This document shows positions 51,148 through 58,121 of a DNA stretch of 64,000 nucleotides, one piece after another. The stretch is taken from NCBI GenBank assembly GCA_016716965.1, contig JADJUP010000056.1, forward strand, positions 1 through 64,000, written 5' to 3'. Every line of letters starts with the position of its first letter. Positions within the stretch are counted from its first letter, which is position 1. This DNA is from Sulfuritalea sp. (GTDB lineage Bacteria > Pseudomonadota > Gammaproteobacteria > Burkholderiales > Rhodocyclaceae). A program made the position numbers and the translations under genes. Below the pieces are notes generated by a model. It made no database searches, had not been told where the DNA came from, and was given only the letters and a program-made list of their open reading frames with translations.

Positions 51148-51226
51148 GGCGGGGGGGGCGGCCCCCCCCACCCCCCGCGGGGGGAGGGGGGGGGGGGGGG
51201 GGGGGGCCCCCCCCGAGGCAAGGGGA
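51148..51226. repeat. Long G/C homopolymer tract
   Basis: Runs of C8, C6, G23-like and C8 form a low-complexity block between thioesterase and SDR genes. It has the arms of the hairpin seen at 53880 and 55880 (CCCCCCGCGAGGGGGG) but is grossly expanded. It could be a true homopolymer element or an assembly artefact. It ends 45 bases before the SDR stop codon. Confidence 0.5.
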
Positions 51227-51272
51227 AGGCGAACGCTTCATTGTTTGCGGATGGCGTTGGAAGCCATGAGCG

Positions 51273-52040
51273 TTACTTCGGGGCCAGGCGCACGGCGCCG
51301 TCGAGGCGGATGGATTCGCCGTTGAGCATTTCGTTTTCGACGATGTGCGCGGCGAGCTGCGCGAATTCGTCGGGGCGGCCCAGGCGCGGCGGGAAGGGCA
51401 CTGACTTGCCGAGCGAGTCCTGGATTTCCGGCGGCAGCGATTCCATCATCGGCGTATAGAACAGGCCGGGGGCGATGGTGCACACGCGGATGCCGAAGCG
51501 CGCCAGTTCGCGCGCGATGGGCAGGGTCATGCCGACGATGCCGGCCTTGGACGCGGCGTAGGCGGCCTGGCCGATCTGGCCATCCCAGGCGGCGACGGAG
51601 GCGGTGTTGACAATCACGCCACGCTCGCCGGCGGGATTGGGCTCGCCCTTGCTCATGGCTTCCGACGCGACGCGGATCATGTTGAAGGTGCCGACCAGGT
51701 TGATGTTGATGACGCGGGCGAAGTTGGCCAGCTTCTGCGGGCCGTCCTTGTTCAGCACCTTTTCCGCGATGCCGATGCCGGCGCAGTTGATCAGTCCCTG
51801 CAGGCCGCTGAAGCGCGCCAGCGCGGTGGCGACGGTGGCCTGGGCATCGGCCTCGGCGGCGACGTCGCAGCGCTGGAAGGCAGCGCGCGCGCCGAGTTCG
51901 ACCGCCAGCGCGGCACCGCGCTCGGCATTGAGGTCGGCGATCACGACGTTGGCGCCGGCGCCGTGGAAGCGCCGCACGGTGGCTTCACCGAGGCCCGAAG
52001 CGCCGCCGGTGACGATGAAGGTGGAATTGTCGAATTTCAT
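51273..52040 (-). CDS. Short-chain dehydrogenase (type II 3-hydroxyacyl-CoA dehydrogenase-like)
   Basis: The Rossmann start VTGGASGLGEATVRRFHGAGANVVIADLN and the catalytic Ser-Tyr-Lys (NTASVAAWDGQIGQAAYAASKAGIVG) are complete. NVININLVGTFNMIRVAS and the C-terminal LFYTPMMESLPPEIQDSLGKSVPFPPRLGRPDEFAQLAAHIVEN are those of type II HADH (HSD17B10-like) enzymes that oxidise 3-hydroxyacyl-CoA to 3-ketoacyl-CoA. It overlaps the amidohydrolase gene by four bases (ATGA). Confidence 0.88.
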   Translation of the reverse strand: MKFDNSTFIVTGGASGLGEATVRRFHGAGANVVIADLNAERGAALAVELGARAAFQRCDVAAEADAQATVATALARFSGLQGLINCAGIGIAEKVLNKDGPQKLANFARVININLVGTFNMIRVASEAMSKGEPNPAGERGVIVNTASVAAWDGQIGQAAYAASKAGIVGMTLPIARELARFGIRVCTIAPGLFYTPMMESLPPEIQDSLGKSVPFPPRLGRPDEFAQLAAHIVENEMLNGESIRLDGAVRLAPK

Positions 52041-52906
52041 TTTTTGTCCAGTTTCAGAAGACGGATGGCGTTCTGCTTGAGGATCAGCGGCTTCACCGAA
52101 TCCTTGAAGCCGGCCGCCTCGAAGTCTTCGAGCCAGCGGTCGGGCGGAATCAGCGGGAAGTCGGTGCCGAACAGCATGCGATCCTTGAGCAGGGTATTGG
52201 CGTACTGCACCAGTTGCGGCGGAAAATACTTGGGCGACCAGCCGGAGAGGTCGATCCAGACGTTGGGCTTGTGCAGGCAGACCGAGAGCGCCTCGTCCTG
52301 CCAGGGCCACGAGGGATGGGCGATGACGATCTGCATGTCGGGGAAGTCGACCGCCACGCCGTCGAGCAGCATCGGGTTGGAGGTCTCGAGTCGCAGGCCG
52401 CCGCCGCCGCGCATGCCGCTGCCCATGCCGGAATGGCCACTGTGGAAGATGGCCGGCAACTTGTATTCGGCGATTACTTCATACAGCGGCCAGGCCATGC
52501 GGTCCTGCGGATTGAAGCCCTGCACCGTGGGGTGGAATTTGAAGCCCTTGACGCCGTACTCCTCGATCAGCTTGCGCGCCTCTCGTGCGCCCATGCGGCC
52601 CTTGTGCGGATCGATGCTGGCGAAGGCGATCATCATGTCGCTGTTCTTCGCCGCGGCCTCGGCGACCTCTTCATTGGCGATGCGGCGGTTGCCGATGTGC
52701 GATTCGGAATCGACGGTGAACATTACCAGGCCGATCTTGCGCTCGCGGTAGTAGGCGATGGTCTCGTCTATGGTCGGCCGGTGGGCGTTCTTGAAATACT
52801 TGTCGGCCGCGCGCTCATAGGGCTCGAACCAGGGGTCCTTGGGCTGGCAGCAGGAGACTTCGGCGTGGGTGTGGGTGTCGATCGCGACCAGTTCGTCGAG
52901 GTTCAC
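52037..52906 (-). CDS. Amidohydrolase 2 family protein
   Basis: A GTG start is chosen because GGAGG lies four bases before it. The metal motif DTHTH (IDTHTHAEV) opens the protein; further metal ligands are in GFKFHPTVQGFNP, IFHSGHSG, IVIAHPSW and FGTDFP. PF04909 members include 2-hydroxy-aryl decarboxylases and lactone hydrolases. Within this cluster it may act on a ring- or side-chain carboxylate or hydrolyse a lactone. The exact reaction is unknown. Confidence 0.82.
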   Translation of the reverse strand: MNLDELVAIDTHTHAEVSCCQPKDPWFEPYERAADKYFKNAHRPTIDETIAYYRERKIGLVMFTVDSESHIGNRRIANEEVAEAAAKNSDMMIAFASIDPHKGRMGAREARKLIEEYGVKGFKFHPTVQGFNPQDRMAWPLYEVIAEYKLPAIFHSGHSGMGSGMRGGGGLRLETSNPMLLDGVAVDFPDMQIVIAHPSWPWQDEALSVCLHKPNVWIDLSGWSPKYFPPQLVQYANTLLKDRMLFGTDFPLIPPDRWLEDFEAAGFKDSVKPLILKQNAIRLLKLDKK

Positions 52907-52982
52907 GCTGCCTCCGCCGGGCCGTCCCAAGGAGGCAGCAAGTCATTTACCGGAAGCCGCGACAGCGGCTGAACATTGGTCA

Positions 52983-53003
52983 CCCTTTCCCCCGGGGAAA
53001 GGG
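52983..53003. terminator. Strong hairpin between amidohydrolase and crotonase genes
   Basis: CCCTTTCCCC-C-GGGGAAAGGG is a perfect 10-base stem with a one-base loop. There is no T-run, so Rho-independent termination is unlikely; it may stabilise mRNA 3' ends or be an intergenic repeat. It lies 13 bases upstream of the crotonase stop side. Confidence 0.5.
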
Positions 53004-53018
53004 CTGGGGATAGGGTTG

Positions 53019-53789
53019 TCACGTCTGCGGCCCCTGGCCCTTGCGATTGAGGAAGGATCCGATACGCGCCACCACTTCGGGGCTGGTCTGGGCCACGGCG
53101 GCCATCAGCGACTCGACGTAGAGGCCGTCGTCGGAGGACATGTTGCTGATGCGCTGGATGGTGGTGACCATCGCGTAGTTGGCCAGCGGCGCATTCTCGG
53201 CGATGCGTTTGGCCAGTTCCTGCGCCTTGGCCAGTCCCTCGCCCTTGCCGACGAGGTAGTGCGACAGGCCCATGGCCTGGCCTTCGTCGGCATTCAGGAT
53301 GCGGCCGGTCAGCATCATCTCGGCCATGCGGCCCGGGCCGATGATGCGCGCCACGCGTACCGAGGCGCCGCCGCCGACATAGATGCCGTGGCGGCCTTCC
53401 GGCAGCTGGTACATGACATTCGGTTCGGCGACGCGGACATGGGTCGAGGTCGCCAGTTCCAGCCCGCCGCCGATCACCGCACCGTGCAGCACCGCCACCA
53501 CCGGGATACCGGTCTGGTGGATCTTGCCGAAGACGCGGTGCCAGCCCTGCGAATGCAGCATCACGCCGGAAGGCTCGCGATGCTGGTGTTCGGAGAGGTC
53601 GAGCCCGGCGCAGAAGTGGTCGCCGGCGCCGGCCAGGATCACCACGCGGGCATCGGCCGGACGCGCATCCCAGGCCTTTTCGAGGGCGTCGAGCAGGCGG
53701 TCGCTGATCGCATTGCGCTTCGCCGGACGGCTCAGGGTGATGGTGTAAACCAGGCCGTCCTGCGAATGTGTTACGAGTTTGTCAGTCAC
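53019..53789 (-). CDS. Crotonase-family (enoyl-CoA hydratase/hydroxycinnamoyl-CoA hydratase-lyase-like)
   Basis: The GTG start has AAAGGA upstream. Crotonase hallmarks: LSRPAKRNAISDRLLDALEKAW, the oxyanion segment AGAGDHFCAGLDLSEH, and HGAVIGGGLELATSTHVRVAEPNVMYQLPEGRHGIYVGGGASVRVARIIG. The expected catalytic Glu positions are only partly kept: LPEG retains a glutamate. Next to a feruloyl-CoA-synthetase-like ligase it may perform hydration and retro-aldol removal of an acetyl unit from a hydroxycinnamoyl-CoA, or simple hydration in beta-oxidation. Confidence 0.84.
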   Translation of the reverse strand: MTDKLVTHSQDGLVYTITLSRPAKRNAISDRLLDALEKAWDARPADARVVILAGAGDHFCAGLDLSEHQHREPSGVMLHSQGWHRVFGKIHQTGIPVVAVLHGAVIGGGLELATSTHVRVAEPNVMYQLPEGRHGIYVGGGASVRVARIIGPGRMAEMMLTGRILNADEGQAMGLSHYLVGKGEGLAKAQELAKRIAENAPLANYAMVTTIQRISNMSSDDGLYVESLMAAVAQTSPEVVARIGSFLNRKGQGPQT

Positions 53790-53839
53790 TGGGTGTTCCT
53801 TTGAAGCATTAACGGAAGCATCGGGTTCGAAGTCCCCTT

Positions 53840-53956
53840 GCAATCGACGCGCGCAGCGCGCCGATCAGTAACCCCCCGCGAGGGGGGAAGGGGGGCGGGC
53901 GATTAAAGGTTTTCGCGTGTTGCATCCTCGGCGTCAGCACTCGGAAACCATGAGCG
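53840..53956. repeat. Intergenic repeat unit R1 (GC hairpin plus CATGAGCGTTA tail)
   Basis: CCCCCCGCGAGGGGGGAAGG near 53875 forms a hairpin; the unit ends GGAAACCATGAGCGTTA, where TTA is the rev-complement of the ligase stop. The same layout occurs at 55845-55992 and, in the tail, at 51260-51275. Confidence 0.6.
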
Positions 53957-55807
53957 TTAAACCAATATCACTGCCGAGTCGGGCGCGTCGGAATGCAGTT
54001 CGAGCACGCGGTCGGCGCGGCGCGTGAGTACCGCGCGCTGGTTGATGTAGCCCTTGTCGGTCATTTCGCCGTGCTCGGACGATGGCGGCTCGGCCATCAG
54101 CAGCACGCGCGCCGGGTAGGTCGAGGAGCCGCCGCCTTCGCGTTTCATGCGCACCAGGCCTTCGCGCACGCGTTCCTTGATTGCCGGGTGACCCAGCACC
54201 GTGCCGGCCGGCACATCGTCGCCGAGCCCCGTCAGGCGGCGGCATTCGCCGATGTTGGGGAAGACCAGGAAGCCGATGTCGTCGCGGTCGTGGCCGGTGA
54301 CGACGATGTCCTGCGCCACGGGCGAGAGCGCGCTGATGCCGGCGACGCGGATGCTGCCGACATGGACCCAGGTGCCGGACAGCAGCTTGAAGTCCTCGGC
54401 GACGCGGCCGTCGAACAGCAGGCCCTGTTCGGGCCGCGTCGGATCGACGAAGGACACGGCGTCGCCGATCATGTAAAAGCCTTCCTCGTCGAAGGCCTTG
54501 GCCGTCAGCTCGGGCTGCTTCCAGTAGCCGGGAAAAAGGTTCGGTCCCTTGACGCGCACTTCCAGCTTGTCAGCCACCGGCACCAGCTTCAGCGTCGTGC
54601 CCGGAATCGGCACGCCGATCACGCCGGAGCGCACGGCCTGGAAATGGCAGTCGGTGCAGGCCGGCGCGGTTTCGGTCGAACCCCAAGACGAAAGCATGAC
54701 GACCGGGTGGCCGAGTTCCATCACGGCCAGGCGCTCCAGTTCGTCCCAGGTCGATTGCGGCAGGGCGGCGCCGGCGTAAAAAATTATCTGCAGGCGGGAG
54801 AAGAAGCTCTTGCGCAGCGCGGCGTTGTCGCGCAGCTCCGCGACCAGCAGGGCGTAGGCCAGCGGCACGCTGAAATAGATGGTGGGTGAAACGTCGGTGA
54901 GGTTGCGCACCGTCTTCGGCAGCAGGGCGGGCAGCGGCTTGCCGTCGTCGATGTAGAGGCTGCCGCCGAAGCGCACCACCTTGTTGAAATTGTGGCTGCC
55001 GCCGAAAACATGGCTCCAGGGCAGCCAGTCGCAGATCACCGGCTTCTGCGTGTTGAGGAAGGGCCAGATCACCGATTTCATTTCGGCGTTGGAGCACATC
55101 ATGCGTTGCGTCGTGATCACCGCCTTGGGCGTGCCGACGGAACCCGAGGTGAACAGGAACTTGGCGATGGTGTCGGGCGTGATCGCCTTGAAAGCGGACT
55201 TGACTGCCGTGTCGTCGGCGCCGACTTTCTCGATGTCGGCGAAAGGCAGCGTGCCGGCGGTGGGCGCGCTGCGGCTGCCGGCGACTACCACGCCGTCATG
55301 GAGGCCGGCGATGGCGTTGATCGCCGGCATGAAGCGTTCGATGGTGTCGGCGAAGATCACGCCGGGTCGCAGCAGCTCGACGTTGGCCTTGAGCTTGAGG
55401 AAATCCTTGGACAGCAGCGAGTTGCCCGGAGAAACCGGACTGATCGGCACGCCGACGTGCAGGCAGGCCAGCATCAGCATGGCGTGTTCGATGCTGTTGT
55501 CGGAGAGCACCAGAACCGGCCGCTCGGGCGAGAGATTCTGCCCGAGCAGCCAGGTGGCGATGCGATAGACGCGCGCGAGCGCCTGCCCGTAAGTCACCTT
55601 GACCCATTCGCCATCCGCGCCACGTTCGGCGATCAGGATGGCGTTCGGGGTTTCGGCCGCCCAGCGTTCCAGCCACTCGCCGGAACAGCGGGCAAAGCCC
55701 GGCAGTTCCAGCCTGGAACGGAACAGCCGGCTACCGTCCGGCCGGGCTTCGAGGATGACGGCCGGATCGACGAACAGTTCGGCCGGCTTGCGGGCAATGG
55801 TGCTCAT
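53957..55807 (-). CDS. Feruloyl-CoA-synthetase-like acyl-CoA ligase
   Basis: An ANL superfamily ligase of 616 residues. The start MSTIARKPAELFVDPAVI is preferred over an upstream ATG. The AMP-binding motif is KFLFTSGSVGTPKAVITT (about 196-213), followed by SSWGSTETAP and GLLFDGRVAEDFKL (TDGRxxD-like). The SWGxTE and FKLLSGTWVxVG features resemble Fcs/VanA-CoA type ligases that activate hydroxycinnamates. Adjacent crotonase and thioesterases support CoA-dependent side-chain processing. One segment encodes EKVGADDTAV, a copy of the interspersed motif. Confidence 0.85.
   Translation of the reverse strand: MSTIARKPAELFVDPAVILEARPDGSRLFRSRLELPGFARCSGEWLERWAAETPNAILIAERGADGEWVKVTYGQALARVYRIATWLLGQNLSPERPVLVLSDNSIEHAMLMLACLHVGVPISPVSPGNSLLSKDFLKLKANVELLRPGVIFADTIERFMPAINAIAGLHDGVVVAGSRSAPTAGTLPFADIEKVGADDTAVKSAFKAITPDTIAKFLFTSGSVGTPKAVITTQRMMCSNAEMKSVIWPFLNTQKPVICDWLPWSHVFGGSHNFNKVVRFGGSLYIDDGKPLPALLPKTVRNLTDVSPTIYFSVPLAYALLVAELRDNAALRKSFFSRLQIIFYAGAALPQSTWDELERLAVMELGHPVVMLSSWGSTETAPACTDCHFQAVRSGVIGVPIPGTTLKLVPVADKLEVRVKGPNLFPGYWKQPELTAKAFDEEGFYMIGDAVSFVDPTRPEQGLLFDGRVAEDFKLLSGTWVHVGSIRVAGISALSPVAQDIVVTGHDRDDIGFLVFPNIGECRRLTGLGDDVPAGTVLGHPAIKERVREGLVRMKREGGGSSTYPARVLLMAEPPSSEHGEMTDKGYINQRAVLTRRADRVLELHSDAPDSAVILV
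55207..55228 (+). repeat. Interspersed motif copy 8
   Basis: CCGTGTCGTCGGCGCCGACT then TT, one change from consensus. It lies in the CoA ligase gene, encoding KVGADDT on the gene strand. Confidence 0.55.
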
Positions 55808-55844
55808 GCGACGTCCTTTGACGTGTAGCAACGGGATGGGTCGC

Positions 55845-55990
55845 CGTCGATATCGAGCGCAGCGAGCCGATCAGAAACCCCCCGTGAGGGGGGAAGGGGG
55901 GCGGGCCGAGTTTTCTCGCCCATGGCCGGGCAAGGATGCGATCGTTTCATGATCCTAAGGTCGCTATCGAAGCCATGGGCGTTAAACGGC
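55845..55990. repeat. Intergenic repeat unit R2
   Basis: AGCCGATCAGAAACCCCCCG then TGAGGGGGG and AAGGGGGGCGGG match unit R1 closely (CCGATCAGTAACCCCCCGCG). The tail ends GAAGCCATGGGCGTTAAACG, abutting the stop of the substrate-binding protein gene. Confidence 0.6.
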
Positions 55991-57139
55991 TTACTTGGAA
56001 ATGACCTTGAAGGCGCCGTTCTGCACCTGCAACAGCACGCGGGCGCGGCCGTCGAAGCCGGAGTGGTCGGTCGGGCTGAAGTTGAAGACGCCATGGGCGC
56101 CTGCAATTTCACGCTCGCTCTCGATCGCGTCGCGCAGCGCGGCGCGGAACTCGGGGGTGCCCGGTTTGGCTTTTTTCAGCGCAACCGGAATCGAGCGCGA
56201 GGCGATGGCCCAGCCGTCCCACATGTGACCGCCGAAGGACGACAGTGTGTTCTTGCCGTACTTGTCTTCATAGGCCTTGGCGTACTCGCCGCTGACCTTC
56301 TTCGACGGATGCGAGTCGGCCAGTTGTTCCCACTCCAGCAACGGGCCGGCAACCAGGATGCCGTTCTCGACCGCCTTGCCGCCGTTCTTGAGGAAGACCG
56401 GCGAGGGCGCGCCATGGGTCTGGTAGATCTGGCCCTTGTAGCCGCGCTCGGACAGCGCGGCATGCGCCATCGCCGCCGGGGAACCCGAGGCGACCACGAG
56501 CACGGCATCCGGCTTGAGGCTGACCAGCTTGATCACCTGGCCGGCGACGGAGGTGTCGGTGCGGGCGAAACCCTCGATCGGGCCGAAGGTGACGCCGTAC
56601 TTGGGCGACAGGGCTTCCATGGCCTTGATCCAGACCTCGCCATAGGCATCGGGGTGGTAACCGAGGAAGGCGATGGTCTTGTAGCCCTTGGATTTGGCAT
56701 GGTCGAGCAGCGGTTCGGCCATTAGTCCGATCGGTTGCGGCATGGTGAAGGTCCACTTGAACTTCTCGCCGTCGAGCCGGTTGGGCGCCAGTGCGATCAG
56801 CGGCGTCTTGCTGTCCGCCGCGGGGCCGGCGGCGGCCATGACGCCAGGCGTGGTGGTGCCGGTCATCAGCAGGTCAACCTTGGATTCGCTGAGGAACTTG
56901 GCGACGTTCTTGGCGGTGTTGGTCGGATCGGATGCATCGTCGAGCACGATCCAGTTGATTTTCTCGCCGGCGATGGTGGTCGGGAACAACTGGGTGGTGT
57001 TTTTCTGCGGGCCGCCGAGCACGGCCGCCGGGCCGGTGGCGGAAACGCTGACGCCGATGTTGATGTCGGCCAGCGCAGCCGTGGCCCCGAACAGGGACAG
57101 GGCGATCACCAGCGGCTTGATGGACAGTTTGACTTTCAT
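55991..57139 (-). CDS. Liv-type ABC transporter substrate-binding protein
   Basis: The start follows GAGGAGAAAGC; the signal peptide is SIKPLVIALSLFGATAALA. The mature protein is a type I periplasmic binding protein: INIGVSVSATGPAAVLGGPQKNT, GTTTPGVMAAAGPAADSKTPLIALAP and GHMWDGWAIASRSIPVAL. 382 residues is usual for LivJ/aromatic-acid binders. Its place with Liv permease/ATPase genes and a CoA ligase suggests that it captures an aromatic acid rather than leucine. Confidence 0.9.
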   Translation of the reverse strand: MKVKLSIKPLVIALSLFGATAALADINIGVSVSATGPAAVLGGPQKNTTQLFPTTIAGEKINWIVLDDASDPTNTAKNVAKFLSESKVDLLMTGTTTPGVMAAAGPAADSKTPLIALAPNRLDGEKFKWTFTMPQPIGLMAEPLLDHAKSKGYKTIAFLGYHPDAYGEVWIKAMEALSPKYGVTFGPIEGFARTDTSVAGQVIKLVSLKPDAVLVVASGSPAAMAHAALSERGYKGQIYQTHGAPSPVFLKNGGKAVENGILVAGPLLEWEQLADSHPSKKVSGEYAKAYEDKYGKNTLSSFGGHMWDGWAIASRSIPVALKKAKPGTPEFRAALRDAIESEREIAGAHGVFNFSPTDHSGFDGRARVLLQVQNGAFKVISK

Positions 57140-57206
57140 GCTTTCTCCTCGTTTTGTTGGTCTGAAACGACTTCTGGTTGAATTGCGGTTTGATGCGCTT
57201 GCGAAA

Positions 57207-57953
57207 TCAGGCGGCGATCGAATGGCTGCCGCCAAGGCCGAGATAGCTCTCGATCACACGTGGATCATGGAGCAGGGACTTGGCAGAGTTTTCCACCGCC
57301 ACGCTGCCATTCTCCAACACATAGCCATAATCGGCCACTTGCAGTGCAGCACGCGCATTTTGCTCCACCAGCAGGATGGAAACGCCCATGCCCTTCAATT
57401 GCACCACGATGCGCAGGATCTCCTTGACGATCAGCGGCGCCAGGCCGAGGCTGGGTTCGTCCAGCATCAGCAGCGTTGGCTTGGCCATCAGGGCGCGGCC
57501 CATGGCCAGCATCTGCCGTTCGCCGCCGGACAGCGTGCCCGCCTCCTGCTTGCTGCGTTCGGCCAGGCGCGGGAAGATCGCATACACCTCGTCCAGCGTC
57601 TTGCCATGGTCGCGGTCGCCGCGCCGGTGGCGGGCGAAGGCGCCGAGCAGCAGGTTGTCGGCCACCGACATGCTGCCGAACAGTTCGCGTTTTTCCGGTA
57701 CCAGCACCAGCCCCTTGGCGACCAGCGCGTCGACCGACATCTTGCCCAGCGTAGGCTGGCCCTGATACTTCACCTCGCCACGCGCGGGCAGCAGGCCCAT
57801 CAGGGCCGAGAGCAGCGTGGTCTTGCCGGCGCCATTGGGACCGATGACGGTGACGATCTCGCCTTCGCGGATGCGCAGGTCGACCTTGTGGATGGCCTCG
57901 ACGCGCCCGTAGTTGACGCAAAGGCCCGTTGTTTCGAGGATCAGCGGTTTCAT
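57207..57953 (-). CDS. livF: LivF-type branched-chain/aromatic ABC ATPase
   Basis: The ATG at 57953 is used because longer ORFs enter the G/C tract. Walker A GPNGAGKTTLL, LVPEKRELFGSMSVADNLLLGA, signature LSGGERQMLAMGRAL, Walker B LLMLDEPSLGLAP and LVEQNARAALQVADYGYVLENG are the LivF hallmarks. 248 residues. It energises the importer with the fused permease-ATPase upstream. Confidence 0.92.
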   Translation of the reverse strand: MKPLILETTGLCVNYGRVEAIHKVDLRIREGEIVTVIGPNGAGKTTLLSALMGLLPARGEVKYQGQPTLGKMSVDALVAKGLVLVPEKRELFGSMSVADNLLLGAFARHRRGDRDHGKTLDEVYAIFPRLAERSKQEAGTLSGGERQMLAMGRALMAKPTLLMLDEPSLGLAPLIVKEILRIVVQLKGMGVSILLVEQNARAALQVADYGYVLENGSVAVENSAKSLLHDPRVIESYLGLGGSHSIAA

Positions 57954-57958
57954 CTTGG

Positions 57959-58105
57959 AACCCCCCAAAAACCCCCCAAATTTCGGGAGGGGGGGGGGGG
58001 GGTGGGGGGGGGGGGGGCGGGGGGGGGGGGCCGCCCGGGGGCCCCCCCCCCCCAAGGCCGCCCCCCCCCAAAACGGGGAAAAACCCCGCCCCCCCCCCGG
58101 GACCA
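57959..58105. repeat. Long G/C homopolymer block between Liv genes
   Basis: Tracts of about C6, G-rich (more than 40 bases with only three non-G) and C10-11 occupy the gap between livF and the livM-G fusion. Such length is implausible to replicate stably and difficult to assemble. It may be a collapsed or artefactual sequence. The reading frames here are not believed. Confidence 0.5.
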
Positions 58106-58121
58106 AATGCTTCTTTCAGCT

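Noticed and set aside
51148..51226. CRISPR or tandem repeat array in the G/C tract
   Set aside because: Homopolymer, no repeat-spacer structure; no CRISPR array or cas gene is present in the window.
51238..51275. Small ORFs starting at CATGG after stop codons (MASNAIRKQ, MVSEC)
   Set aside because: Too short and not conserved in sequence beyond the first codons; kept only as a repeat observation.
52983..53003. Rho-independent terminator with certainty
   Set aside because: Perfect stem but no T-run in either direction, so listed only as a hairpin with modest confidence.
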